Source of the DNA: Qipengyuania spongiae
Lineage (GTDB): Bacteria > Pseudomonadota > Alphaproteobacteria > Sphingomonadales > Sphingomonadaceae
Assembly (NCBI RefSeq): GCF_026168555.1
Contig: NZ_CP092471.1
Coordinates: 258,501 to 322,500, forward strand
Length of the DNA stretch: 64,000 nucleotides
Direction: 5' to 3'
The notes under the pieces were generated by a model. The model had not been told where the DNA came from and did no database searches. It saw only the letters and a list, made by a program, of their open reading frames with translations. Both the position numbers and the translations under genes were made by a program. This document shows, in pieces, positions 56,357 through 64,000 of this stretch. Position 1 is the first letter of the stretch; each line of letters opens with the position of its first letter.

Positions 56357-57235
56357 TTAAAGCGAAGTAGTGTAAAGCTGCAACAGATTGGACCAGGCCC
56401 TTTCTGCCGCGGCTTCGTCGTAAGCCGGAGAATCCGGCACCGTCCATCCGTGGTCGCCGGAATAGACCTCTATTTCCGCGTCCACGCCGCGCGCTGAGGC
56501 GACCTCGCGCAGAGTCGTTTTCGCTTCGGGATTCTCCTTGTCGTCGTCCTGCGCGATCGCGATCAGATAGTCGGTCCGGCTTTTCAGCATGCGGTGCGGA
56601 CTGGTCTGCGAATCGGGTCGCACCAGGCCGCCGCCATGGAAACTTGCCGCTGCTCCGACCCGCCCTGGAACCGCTGCCGAGGTCCAGATGGTGAAGGGAC
56701 CGCCCATGCAATAGCCCTGCGTGCCGATGCCGCGCTCGCTGTCGACAGCGTCCTGCCCGTCGAGCCAAGCGATGGCCGAAGTCGCGTCGCGCATGATCGC
56801 CGCCGCGTCGAGCTTCGCGCGCCATGGTTTCACAGCCTGGAACCCGTCATTCTCGACGAAAGCAGCAAAGTCGGAGAAACGCTCGCCGGCAACATCGCGG
56901 TAGTAGGGGTTCACGACGAGCACCGCATAGCCCTGTGCCGCCAGCCGGCGCGCCATGTCGCGCTTGGCATCGCGCAGACCGGCGATGTCCGGCCAGAAGA
57001 CGACGCCCGGCGTGGCGCGATCGCCCGGATGGACGAAGAACCCGTCGAGCGTACCGTCGGCGGTGCGGAAGCTGACGCCCTGTTCGCGCAAGGCATTCGA
57101 GGCGTTGCCCATACCAAGTCCGGAATTCGCCATGGGCGCGCAGGCGGCCGCTAAACCCGCCCCGCCCAGCGCGCCGAAGCCCCGCCGGGATATCGTCCCG
57201 CTCGCCCACTGCGCCAGCTTCGTTTCGTCGCACAT
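56357..57235 (-). CDS. Dienelactone hydrolase-family protein, exported via Tat
   Basis: 292 residues. The N-terminus has a twin-arginine motif (TISRRGFGALGGAGLAAACA) and a Cys that could be lipidated. The nucleophile elbow is GTQGYCMGGPFTI with Cys as nucleophile, typical of dienelactone hydrolases; the His is in YSGDHGWTVPDSPAYDE and the Asp is likely in the YLIAIAQDDDKENPEAK loop. Likely a periplasmic esterase/lactonase of unknown substrate. It is followed upstream in transcription by nothing on the same strand within 40 bases other than the YceI gene. Confidence 0.9.
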   Translation of the reverse strand: MCDETKLAQWASGTISRRGFGALGGAGLAAACAPMANSGLGMGNASNALREQGVSFRTADGTLDGFFVHPGDRATPGVVFWPDIAGLRDAKRDMARRLAAQGYAVLVVNPYYRDVAGERFSDFAAFVENDGFQAVKPWRAKLDAAAIMRDATSAIAWLDGQDAVDSERGIGTQGYCMGGPFTIWTSAAVPGRVGAAASFHGGGLVRPDSQTSPHRMLKSRTDYLIAIAQDDDKENPEAKTTLREVASARGVDAEIEVYSGDHGWTVPDSPAYDEAAAERAWSNLLQLYTTSL

Positions 57236-57275
57236 CGTCTTGCCCTTCCTTGCGTCAGCTCGCCTCGGCCGCGCC

Positions 57276-57947
57276 TTATTGCTTTTCGAAAGCGGCGCTG
57301 ATCATCAGCTCCACCTCGTCGCTCACCATCGGGATCGCGGTGTCGATCCCGAATTCGGAGCGGCGGATGGTGGTGGTACCCTCGAAGCCGATAGTCGCGA
57401 CCTGGCTGCGCGGATGCGCGCCGGCCCCGGTGAACTGCGCTTCGATCGTGACCGGACGAGTGACGCCGTTCATGGTGAGTTGACCCATGATCGATGCGGA
57501 GGTTCCGTCCTCGTTCACCGTGACGCTGTCGGAAACGAATCGCGCGGGCGCCGGTTCGGGGCCGAAAAAGTCGGGCTTGCCGCCATTCTCGCCCGCTCGC
57601 AGCAGATGGTCGCGCAATCCGGCGCTCACAACGGACACGCTGGTGATCGGCACGGTCACATCGACCTTCGCCGCCGAGGGATCGGCAGGATCAATCGTCA
57701 ATGTCCCCTCGGCATCGCCGAAACTGCCGAAATAGTCGTTGAAGCCGAAGTGATTGACCCGCCAACCGACCAGAGTGTGGGCGGGATCGGTCTGATAGGT
57801 GCCGGCGGTGACCCGGCTGACATCCATCTGCCCGGGAAGCTGGGGCTGGCTGTCCTGCACCGCAAGCGCGGGCACGGTGGCCACGCCGATCGCTCCCGCA
57901 AGAGCAAGCGCGGCAAGAGGACGCGGAAAGGGACGGGCGAGCTTCAT
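57276..57947 (-). CDS. YceI-family periplasmic protein
   Basis: 223 residues. Signal peptide (PRPLAALALAGAIGVATVPA) then the YceI lipocalin-like barrel: YQTDPAHTLVGWRVNHFGFN, TLTIDPADPSAAKVDVTVPI, and FGIDTAIPMVSDEVELMISA at the end. YceI proteins bind long isoprenoid chains such as polyprenol or ubiquinone precursors. It lies 40 bases upstream of the dienelactone hydrolase gene and may share its transcript. The first 35 residues are slightly longer than typical. Confidence 0.93.
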   Translation of the reverse strand: MKLARPFPRPLAALALAGAIGVATVPALAVQDSQPQLPGQMDVSRVTAGTYQTDPAHTLVGWRVNHFGFNDYFGSFGDAEGTLTIDPADPSAAKVDVTVPITSVSVVSAGLRDHLLRAGENGGKPDFFGPEPAPARFVSDSVTVNEDGTSASIMGQLTMNGVTRPVTIEAQFTGAGAHPRSQVATIGFEGTTTIRRSEFGIDTAIPMVSDEVELMISAAFEKQ

Positions 57948-58085
57948 GCGAGTTTCTCCAGCACGGGGTCATAGCGGTCGGGCGCGCAAAACCGAGCCCG
58001 TCATCATGGGGCGACAACTCTTCCAACCGCAAATTCCCGCAGCGGTTCCGGGAAGATGCCGGTTATAGCCCGGCCCCGCGCCTGC

Positions 58086-59102
58086 TCAACGTCGCGTCAG
58101 TGCTTCCTCGCTCTGGCGCATCAGCTTGGCCATGATCTCGGCGACCGGCTCTTCCTCCTTGAGCATCCCGACCGACTGGCCTGCCATGAGGCTGCCATTC
58201 TCGACATCGCCGTCTATAACCGCCCGGCGCAGCGCCCCCGCCCAGTAATGTTCGACCTGCAATTGCGCCTCGGCCATCGCGATTTCCTCGCGGTCGAGGG
58301 TGCCGGCGATCTCTCGCTGCTTCGCGGTGAATTCCTCGGTGCCCTTGTTCTTGAGCGCGCGCACCGGGATCACCGGCAGCCGCGCATCAACCTGGACGCT
58401 GGCGATGGCATCGCGGGCGCTGGCGCGGAAGAAGGCTTTCTTGAAATCCGGGTGAGCGATGCTCTCGCTCGCACAGGCGAAGCGGGTGCCGAGCTGCACG
58501 CCGGCCGCGCCCATCTCGAGATAACCGGCGATCGCCTGGCCTCGCCCGATCCCGCCGGCTACGAAGATCAGATGGTCTTCGGCGAGTTCGGGGAGCATCT
58601 CCTGCGCCAGCACGCTGGTCGAGACTGGGCCGATATGGCCGCCGGCCTCCATCCCCTCGATCACCAGCGCGTCCGCCCCGGAACGCAGCAGCTTCTTCGC
58701 CAGCGCCAGCGTGGGGGCGAAACAGATGACCTTGGCCGGATTGGCCCCGCCCTTGATCGCCTCGACACTGCCCTTGGGCGGGATCCCTCCGGCGAGCACG
58801 ACATGGCTCACCGCGTGGCGCTCGCACACCGCGATCAGGTCGAACAGGTCCGGATGCATGGTGATCAAGTTCACGCCGAAAGGGCGTTCCGTCCGCTTCT
58901 TCGTCTCGGCGATCTCGGTGTCGAGCAGGTCGGGCGTCATCGCGCCGCAGGCGATCACACCGAACCCGCCGGCGTTGGAGATGGCGGAAACGAGATTGCG
59001 CTCCGACACCCAGCTCATCGCGCCGCACAGGATCGCGTGCTTGCTGCCGAGAAATTCCGCGCCGCGGCGCATGAGGGCGGTGGTCTTGGGATAATCGGTC
59101 AT
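58086..59102 (-). CDS. Nitronate monooxygenase-family flavoprotein
   Basis: 338 residues from ATG 59102. Barrel features: GAMSWVSERNLVSAISNAGG with the FMN-contact, GVNLITMHPDLFDLI, VIEGMEAGGHIGPVSTSVLA with the likely catalytic His, and FVAGGIGRGQAIAGYLEMGA. These enzymes oxidise nitronates or act as enoyl-ACP reductase-like (FabK) proteins; the SGADALVIEGMEAGGHIG segment fits class I NMO. The start codon lies inside a strong hairpin (59097-59133). Confidence 0.92.
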   Translation of the reverse strand: MTDYPKTTALMRRGAEFLGSKHAILCGAMSWVSERNLVSAISNAGGFGVIACGAMTPDLLDTEIAETKKRTERPFGVNLITMHPDLFDLIAVCERHAVSHVVLAGGIPPKGSVEAIKGGANPAKVICFAPTLALAKKLLRSGADALVIEGMEAGGHIGPVSTSVLAQEMLPELAEDHLIFVAGGIGRGQAIAGYLEMGAAGVQLGTRFACASESIAHPDFKKAFFRASARDAIASVQVDARLPVIPVRALKNKGTEEFTAKQREIAGTLDREEIAMAEAQLQVEHYWAGALRRAVIDGDVENGSLMAGQSVGMLKEEEPVAEIMAKLMRQSEEALTRR

Positions 59103-59133
59103 GCCGGGGCGCTTACCCAGCCCCGGCATGACC
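59097..59133 (-). promoter_or_regulatory. Perfect 14-base inverted repeat covering the nitronate monooxygenase start
   Basis: Arms GGTCATGCCGGGGC and GCCCCGGCATGACC around a 9-base loop. It lies between the gtrA stop (59143) and the monooxygenase gene, with the ATG itself in the outer part of the downstream arm. In the mRNA it would form a very stable hairpin and hide the start. It lacks a T-tract, so termination is less likely than translation control or a spread repeat element. Confidence 0.6.
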
Positions 59134-59142
59134 GACAAGCGT

Positions 59143-59541
59143 TCACGCGAGCGGGCGGAACACCAGGTGCCTCGCGCCGAGGAAGTTGAACCCCATTGCC
59201 GCGATCGAACCGGCGACGACCGCAGCCAGCGCTACGACCCGCCCTTCCCCGGCAAAAGTGACGATCGCGGCGAAGACCGCATAGTTCATCGCCATTCCCG
59301 CAAGTTGCACCGCGAGGTAGCGCGCCGCCTGACCGTGCGGGCGCTGCTCGCGCTTCTGCGCGAAGGTCCAAGCGCGATTGAGTAGGAAGTTCGCCGCGAA
59401 CGCCGGAACGAAGGAGATCACGCGCGCCAGATAGGGATCGACCCCCGCCCCCATTGCCAACCACAGCACCCCCGCATCGATTACGAAGGCGATCGTGCCG
59501 ACCACGCCGAAGCGCAGGAACTGGCCGGCCAACGCGCGCAT
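59143..59541 (-). CDS. GtrA-family membrane protein
   Basis: 132 residues from ATG 59541, overlapping nothing but sitting 7 bases after purT. Four hydrophobic segments: FLRFGVVGTIAFVIDAGVLW, YLARVISFVPAFAANFLLNR, AVQLAGMAMNYAVFAAIVTF and VVALAAVVAGSIAAMGFNFL. FLLNRAWTFA is a GtrA hallmark. These proteins move lipid-linked sugars across the membrane or accompany glycosyltransferases. No glycosyltransferase is nearby, so its partner is elsewhere. Confidence 0.9.
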   Translation of the reverse strand: MRALAGQFLRFGVVGTIAFVIDAGVLWLAMGAGVDPYLARVISFVPAFAANFLLNRAWTFAQKREQRPHGQAARYLAVQLAGMAMNYAVFAAIVTFAGEGRVVALAAVVAGSIAAMGFNFLGARHLVFRPLA

Positions 59542-59548
59542 AGGCCGG

Positions 59549-60742
59549 TTAGTCGTCGCCGTAATGGATATGCACCTTTGCCGCGGCCGCGCGCGCCTTG
59601 TGCCGCGCCTCGTCGGTATCGGCGCCGGTCGCCAGAGCAACACCCATGCGGCGATAGGGGCGGCTGTCGGGCTTGGCGAAGATTCGCAGATCGGTGCCCT
59701 CTTCCGCGAGCGCTTCCGCGAGACCGGTATAGCTCAGAGCTTCGCTGTCACGCTCGGCAAGGATGACGGCCGAAGCTGAGGGTCGCGCCCAGATCGTCTC
59801 AGGCACGGGCAGCCCCATGACCGCGCGGGCGTGGAGATCGAATTCGGTGAGGTTCTGGCTGACCAGTGTGACCATGCCGGTATCGTGCGGCCGCGGGCTC
59901 AGCTCGGAGAAGATCACCTCCTCGGACCCGTCTTCCTTCCGGGCCACGAAGAATTCCACCCCGAACAGCCCGTATCCGCCAAGCTCGTCGACGACCTTGC
60001 GGGCCATGTCCTGCGCGGCTGCCAGCGCCGTCTCCGACATGGCGATCGGCTGCCAGCTTTCCTGGTAGTCGCCGCGTTCCTGGCGGTGGCCGATCGGCGG
60101 GCAGAAGGTGATGCCTCCATTCGCCTCCCCGGCATGACGGACGGTCAGCAATGTGATCTCGTAGTCGAAATCGACGAACTGCTCGACGATCACCCGCGCC
60201 CGGTCGCCGCGCATATTGGCGACGGCGTAGTCCCACGCTTCTTCCAGGCCCGCCTCGCCATCGACCTTGCTCTGACCCTTCCCGCTCGAGGACATGACCG
60301 GCTTTATGACGCAAGGGTATCCTGTATGCGCGGCGGCGGCGCGCACCTCCTCGAAATTCTTGGCGTAATGATAGCGCGAGGTGACGAGGCCGAGATCGTG
60401 CGCGGCAAGGTCGCGGATCGCGTCACGGTTCATCGTCATCTGCGCCGCGCGGGAGGTGGGAACGATGGTAAAGCCCTCGCGCTCGAGTTCGGTCAGCACC
60501 TCTGTGCGGATCGCCTCGATCTCGGGCACGATGAAATCGGGCCGATGTCGTTCCGCGACCTCGCGCAACCGTACGCCATCGAGCATCGAGAAGACCTCGC
60601 GCGCGTCGGCCAGCTGCATTGCGGGCGCGTTGTCATAGGCATCGCAGGCGATGACATATGCACCGAGCCGCTTGGCCGAGATCACGAATTCGCGCCCCAG
60701 CTCGCCCGAACCGAGCAGGAGGATTGTCGCGCTATGGCTCAC
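59549..60742 (-). CDS. purT: Formate-dependent phosphoribosylglycinamide formyltransferase
   Basis: 397 residues from GTG 60742, coupled to lysC (GTGA). ATP-grasp enzyme: ILLLGSGELGREFVISAKRL at the start, FIVPEIEAIRTEVLTELE, PCVIKPVMSSSGKGQSKVDG as the ATP loop, and GLFGVEFFVARKEDGSEEVI with metal ligands, then SPRPHDTGMVTLVSQNLTEF. It makes formyl-GAR from GAR, formate and ATP in purine synthesis. The folate-dependent enzyme PurN may exist elsewhere. gtrA follows 7 bases later. Confidence 0.96.
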   Translation of the reverse strand: MSHSATILLLGSGELGREFVISAKRLGAYVIACDAYDNAPAMQLADAREVFSMLDGVRLREVAERHRPDFIVPEIEAIRTEVLTELEREGFTIVPTSRAAQMTMNRDAIRDLAAHDLGLVTSRYHYAKNFEEVRAAAAHTGYPCVIKPVMSSSGKGQSKVDGEAGLEEAWDYAVANMRGDRARVIVEQFVDFDYEITLLTVRHAGEANGGITFCPPIGHRQERGDYQESWQPIAMSETALAAAQDMARKVVDELGGYGLFGVEFFVARKEDGSEEVIFSELSPRPHDTGMVTLVSQNLTEFDLHARAVMGLPVPETIWARPSASAVILAERDSEALSYTGLAEALAEEGTDLRIFAKPDSRPYRRMGVALATGADTDEARHKARAAAAKVHIHYGDD

Positions 60743-62031
60743 GCGGCCTCGTCCCCGACCGTATCGGGCGCGTCGAGGCCGTAGGCGGTGTGGAGGACGC
60801 GCACGGCGAGTTCCGTCTCGTCCTCGTCGATCAACACGCTGACCTTGATCTCCGAAGTCGTGATCGCCTGAATGTTGATGCCGCGTTCGGCGAGCGCCGA
60901 AAACATCGTGCTGGCCACGCCCGCGTGGCTCTTCATGCCCACGCCGACGACGCTGATCTTGGCGATCTTGCTGTCGGTGATGATGCGGTTGAAGCCGATC
61001 TCCTCGCGCCGGTCGTTGAGCATCGCCTGCGCGCGGGCGAGGTCGGCCTGGGGCACGGTGAAGGTCACGTCGGTCTCACCCTTGTCGCGGCCGACGTTCT
61101 GAATGATCATGTCGACATTGATCGCGGCCTTGGCCAGCGGATCGAAGATATGCGCCACCGAGCCGGGCCGGTCGGGCACGCGGGTGAGGATGATCTTGGC
61201 CTCGTTCTTGTCGTGCGCGATGCCGGTTACGAGCTGCCGTTCCACTTCGCCCTTCTCCACCAATTCGTTCATTTCATCTTCGGAGACGATCATCGTTCCG
61301 GGATGGTCGTCCGCCGGCGTCGCATCGTCGTCGACGAAGCTCGAGAGCACCTGCACCCGCACGCCTGCACGCATGGCAAGGCCAACGCTGCGGGTCTGGA
61401 GCACCTTGGCGCCTACGCTGGCGAGTTCGAGCATTTCCTCGTAGGTCACCGCTTTCAGCTTGCGCGCCTTGGCGACGATGCGCGGATCGGTGGTGTAGAC
61501 CCCGTCGACATCGGTGTAGATGTCGCAGCGGTCCGCGCCGATCGCGGCCGCGACGGCCACCGCGCTCGTGTCCGATCCCCCGCGGCCGAGCGTCGTCACC
61601 CGGCCTTCTTCCGACAGGCCCTGAAAGCCCGGGATGACGGCAATCTGGCCGGTTTCCATCGCCGCGACCAAGCCGCTGCCCTCGATCCGGTCGATCAGCG
61701 CCTTGGCGTGGTTCTCGACCGTATGGATCGGCAATTGCCAGCCGAGCCAGCTCCTCGCCGGCTGGCCGAGCGACTGAAGCGTCAGCGCGAGCAGTCCGCT
61801 GGTGACCTGTTCGCCGCTTGCCACCACCACGTCGTATTCCGCCGGGTCGTAGAGTGCGTTGGCCTCGCGGCAGAAGTTCACCAGCCGGTCGGTCTCGCCC
61901 GCCATGGCGCTGACCACCACCGCGACCTGATTGCCCCCCGCCGCCTGGCGCCGGACGATGTTCGCCACGCGCCGGATGCGCTCGGTGCCGGCCATCGAGG
62001 TCCCGCCGAATTTCATCACGATGCGTGCCAA
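60739..62031 (-). CDS. lysC: Aspartate kinase
   Basis: 430 residues from TTG 62031 (ribosome site GGAGA 7-8 bases ahead); the family begins ARIVMKFGGTSMAG. Kinase core includes KFGGTS, GRGGSDTSAVAVAAAIGADR and TDVDGVYTTDPRIV; two C-terminal ACT domains follow (VTGIAHDKNEAKIILTRVPD, ISVVGVGMKSHAGVASTMFS). It makes aspartyl phosphate for lysine, threonine and methionine synthesis, with ACT domains for feedback control. Divergent from ubiG across 59 bases, a common alphaproteobacterial arrangement. Confidence 0.96.
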   Translation of the reverse strand: MARIVMKFGGTSMAGTERIRRVANIVRRQAAGGNQVAVVVSAMAGETDRLVNFCREANALYDPAEYDVVVASGEQVTSGLLALTLQSLGQPARSWLGWQLPIHTVENHAKALIDRIEGSGLVAAMETGQIAVIPGFQGLSEEGRVTTLGRGGSDTSAVAVAAAIGADRCDIYTDVDGVYTTDPRIVAKARKLKAVTYEEMLELASVGAKVLQTRSVGLAMRAGVRVQVLSSFVDDDATPADDHPGTMIVSEDEMNELVEKGEVERQLVTGIAHDKNEAKIILTRVPDRPGSVAHIFDPLAKAAINVDMIIQNVGRDKGETDVTFTVPQADLARAQAMLNDRREEIGFNRIITDSKIAKISVVGVGMKSHAGVASTMFSALAERGINIQAITTSEIKVSVLIDEDETELAVRVLHTAYGLDAPDTVGDEAA

Positions 62032-62090
62032 GGCGTGTCTCCGATGCCTCCCGCTGGAATCTGCCGAGCGGCGCTGTTACGGCAGCAGGC

Positions 62091-62855
62091 ATGGAAGATG
62101 CAACAGCGCGTGCGACACCGCCGCAACAGGGCGGCGCGACCATCCGGCCCAACGAGGCCGCCCATTTCGGCGCCCTGGCGAAGGACTGGTGGGACCCCAA
62201 GGGCTCGTCCGCCATGCTCCACCGGCTCAACCCAGTACGCCTGCGCTTCGTGCGCCGGGCGATCGACACGCATTGGGGCGGCGACGTGCGCGACCGCCAG
62301 CCGCTCGCGGGCAAGTCCGCGCTCGATGTCGGCTGCGGCGCGGGGCTGCTGTGCGAACCGCTGGCGCGGATGGGGGCGGAGGTCACGGGCGTCGACGCCG
62401 CGCCCGAGAACACATCCGCCGCCGCCGCCCATGCGACGGGCGCCAGGCTCGACATCCGCTACATTCCGGGCGAGATCGGCGCGCTCGACCTCGGGCGGTT
62501 CGACCTCGTCACCTGCCTCGAAGTGATCGAGCATGTCGCGGACAAGCCGGCCTTCCTGCGCGCGCTCGCCGACCGGCTCTCTCCAGACGGCCTGATGATC
62601 CTCTCCACCCCCAACCGCACGCCGCAATCGCGCCTGCTGATGGTGGGCGCGGCGGAGACGGTCGGGCTGATCCCGCGCGGCACGCATCACTGGGACGATT
62701 TCGTCACGCCCGACGAACTCGAGGCGATGCTCGGCAAGATCGGCCTCGTCGTGACCCGGCGGCAGGGCATCGCCTTCGGGCCTACGAAGGGCCTGCACCT
62801 CTCCGACGACCAGTCGCTGAACTACATCCTCAGCGCGCGCCGCGCCGAAGCCTAG
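62091..62855 (+). CDS. ubiG: Ubiquinone O-methyltransferase UbiG
   Basis: 254 residues from ATG 62091. NEAAHFGALAKDWWDPKGSS and MLHRLNPVRLRFVRRAIDTH are the UbiG start; SALDVGCGAGLLCEPLARMG binds SAM; FDLVTCLEVIEHVADKPAFL and TPNRTPQSRLLMVGAAETVG follow; the lipid-binding lid HHWDDFVTPDELEAMLGKIG is present. It does both O-methylations of the ubiquinone ring. The last 4 bases overlap the convergent diesterase gene. Confidence 0.95.
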   Translation: MEDATARATPPQQGGATIRPNEAAHFGALAKDWWDPKGSSAMLHRLNPVRLRFVRRAIDTHWGGDVRDRQPLAGKSALDVGCGAGLLCEPLARMGAEVTGVDAAPENTSAAAAHATGARLDIRYIPGEIGALDLGRFDLVTCLEVIEHVADKPAFLRALADRLSPDGLMILSTPNRTPQSRLLMVGAAETVGLIPRGTHHWDDFVTPDELEAMLGKIGLVVTRRQGIAFGPTKGLHLSDDQSLNYILSARRAEA

Positions 62856-63946
62856 CCGCCGGCCGCACAGGCGGGGTTGGCGGCCGGGTCCGGCGCCACC
62901 GCGATGCGCGGATCGTCGGTGAAGATGCCGTCGACACCCGCACCGCGCAGGCTGGCGAAGAGGCGCTCGACACAGCCTGCCTGTTCCGGTCCGCCCGGCG
63001 CCCGCAAGGGCTCGGGCAGGAAGGCGTTCTCCTTGCGCACCGTCCAGACATGGACCTCCAGCCCCGCCGCCCGCGCATCGGCGAGTAGCGACCGGCTCGC
63101 TCCCGCCGGATCGAGCGCCAGAGTGACCGGCACCCCGATCGCATCGGCATAGGTCGCGATCTCCGCCAGCCCGCTCGGCGAAAGCATGTCGGCATAGCGC
63201 ATCCCCGCCTCGTCCGCCGGGCCGCCCTCCGGCCCCACGAGCTGGACCAGCCCGACATCGACCATCCGGTCGAGCCGCTTGAGCGGACCCACCTCGAAGC
63301 TCTGCACGAAGACCATGTCGTCCACGTCGTCCAGCCCCGCCTCGCGCAGCGCGTTGACGAGCAGGTCGACACTGTCCATCCCGGCGCCCTGCAACAGGAA
63401 GGTGGGATGCTTTAGTTCGGGATAGAGGCCGATCCGGCGGCCCGTCTCCGCCTCCTTGGCCTTCACCAGCGCGACGATCTCGGCGAAGGTCGGGACGGTG
63501 TAGAGCCCGTCGAAGCGCGCATTGGCGGGGCGGACATTCGGCACCCGTTCCTTGGCGCGCAGGGTCCGCAGTTCGGCGAGCGTGAAGTCCTCCGCGAACC
63601 AGCCCGAGACGCGACGCCCGTCGATCTCCTTGGTGCGGCGGCGATCCTCGAACTCGGCGCGGGCCGCGACGTCGGTGGTGTCGGACAGTTCGTTTTCGTG
63701 GCGGGCGACCAGCACCATGTCCTTCGTCGCCACCAGATCGGGCTCGATATAGTCGGCCCCCTGGTCGATCGCGCGCTCATAGGCGGCGAGCGTGTGCTCG
63801 GGCCGCTCCCCGCTCGCCCCGCGATGGGCGATGACGAGCGGCGATCCTTGCGCAATCGCGGCGACCGGCGCGACGAGCAGCGCCAGGGCGGCCGCCCCCG
63901 CCGCCGCCAACGGGCAGACGCGAGTCAGCAAAACGCGTTCTCCCAC
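62852..63946 (-). CDS. Periplasmic glycerophosphodiester phosphodiesterase
   Basis: 364 residues from GTG 63946; a TTG at 63931 with GGGAG ahead is an alternative start. Signal peptide with CPLAAAGAAALALLVAPVAA, cleaved near AIAQG. Catalytic features: VIAHRGASGERPEHTLAAYE, DYIEPDLVATKDMVLVARHE (acid and second His). The GlpQ-like protein hydrolyses glycerophosphodiesters to glycerol-3-phosphate. A long form of about 330 residues is typical for GlpQ. Its start overlaps the end of the next minus-strand gene by 22 bases. Confidence 0.93.
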   Translation of the reverse strand: MGERVLLTRVCPLAAAGAAALALLVAPVAAIAQGSPLVIAHRGASGERPEHTLAAYERAIDQGADYIEPDLVATKDMVLVARHENELSDTTDVAARAEFEDRRRTKEIDGRRVSGWFAEDFTLAELRTLRAKERVPNVRPANARFDGLYTVPTFAEIVALVKAKEAETGRRIGLYPELKHPTFLLQGAGMDSVDLLVNALREAGLDDVDDMVFVQSFEVGPLKRLDRMVDVGLVQLVGPEGGPADEAGMRYADMLSPSGLAEIATYADAIGVPVTLALDPAGASRSLLADARAAGLEVHVWTVRKENAFLPEPLRAPGGPEQAGCVERLFASLRGAGVDGIFTDDPRIAVAPDPAANPACAAGG

Positions 63947-64000
63947 TCGCTCTCGGTGAAGCCGACCAGAGTGCGCTGCCCGTCCTCGTGCTCGGCGACG
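63925..64000 (-). CDS. C-terminal end of an unidentified gene
   Basis: Only 24 residues and a TGA at 63925-63927 are in the window (VAEHEDGQRTLVGFTESEWE, then NAFC). The frame overlaps the diesterase start, which suggests an operon. The fragment is too short to name a family. Confidence 0.55.
   Translation of the reverse strand, partial: VAEHEDGQRTLVGFTESEWENAFC

Noticed and set aside
60658..62526. 622-codon plus-strand frame opposite lysC and purT
   Set aside because: It is the complement of two clear metabolic genes and then crosses into ubiG out of frame.

Overview
The window is high-GC, gene-dense alphaproteobacterial chromosome. It looks most like Sphingomonadales/Erythrobacteraceae: a complex I NDUFA9-like gene, NfeD plus a paraslipin, lysC divergent from ubiG, GFA and DUF892 proteins, and many GTG and TTG starts. 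This placement is inference from gene content; no rRNA or other marker gene is present.

1-10.9 kb is an accessory redox and detoxification block: the end of an Old Yellow Enzyme, a royal-jelly/Yellow-type lipoprotein, an SDR, a small ABM monooxygenase, a GlcG/HbpS protein, a DJ-1/PfpI protein, a UvrB-binding-domain-less UvrA, class III alcohol dehydrogenase (glutathione-dependent formaldehyde oxidation), a quinone-oxidoreductase-like MDR with a divergent TetR regulator, and an aldo/keto reductase. 11-24 kb is a decaying zone between intact genes: a DODA dioxygenase with an amber codon, scraps of leucine dehydrogenase and of an SRAP protein lying back to back, a frameshifted alpha/beta hydrolase, a MocA-like gene with an amber codon in its signature motif, and an IS3 remnant. 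The intact genes among them are a second formaldehyde-dehydrogenase-like ADH, a PaoABC/XdhC-type molybdenum hydroxylase operon and a cNMP-domain/thioredoxin-reductase-like flavoprotein.

23.8-33.4 kb holds a stress block (Crp-like regulator divergent from a large catalase, truncated SDR, DUF421, DUF389, ferritin-like DUF892) followed by a tight four-gene operon: GT2 glycosyltransferase, acyl-CoA-dehydrogenase-like protein, PIG-L deacetylase and NodS-like methyltransferase.

33.75-52.7 kb is a genomic island inserted at the 3' end of tRNA-Leu(CAG). It has an intact tRNA beside a P4-type tyrosine integrase at the right end and a 20-nt copy of the tRNA 3' end at the left end. From left to right it carries three small proteins (one DUF3892), an XRE/ImmA pair with an exonuclease I homologue, a relaxase gene broken by inversion, and a large protein with a nuclease-like motif. 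Then comes a six-gene minus-strand defence operon (C5 methylase, Vsr, GHKL/MORC-like ATPase, Z1 helicase, PD-(D/E)XK protein, AIPR protein) sitting directly behind a HigBA-type toxin-antitoxin pair with a long palindromic operator, and an AlpA-like regulator. The defence operon matches the GHL-ATPase/Z1 restriction systems described by Iyer, Abhiman and Aravind. The convergent nuclease-like gene and the toxin-antitoxin front end are the less familiar parts.

52.7-64 kb is ordinary chromosome: NDUFA9-like protein, NfeD/paraslipin, GFA protein, dienelactone hydrolase, YceI, nitronate monooxygenase, GtrA, PurT, aspartate kinase, UbiG and a glycerophosphodiesterase.
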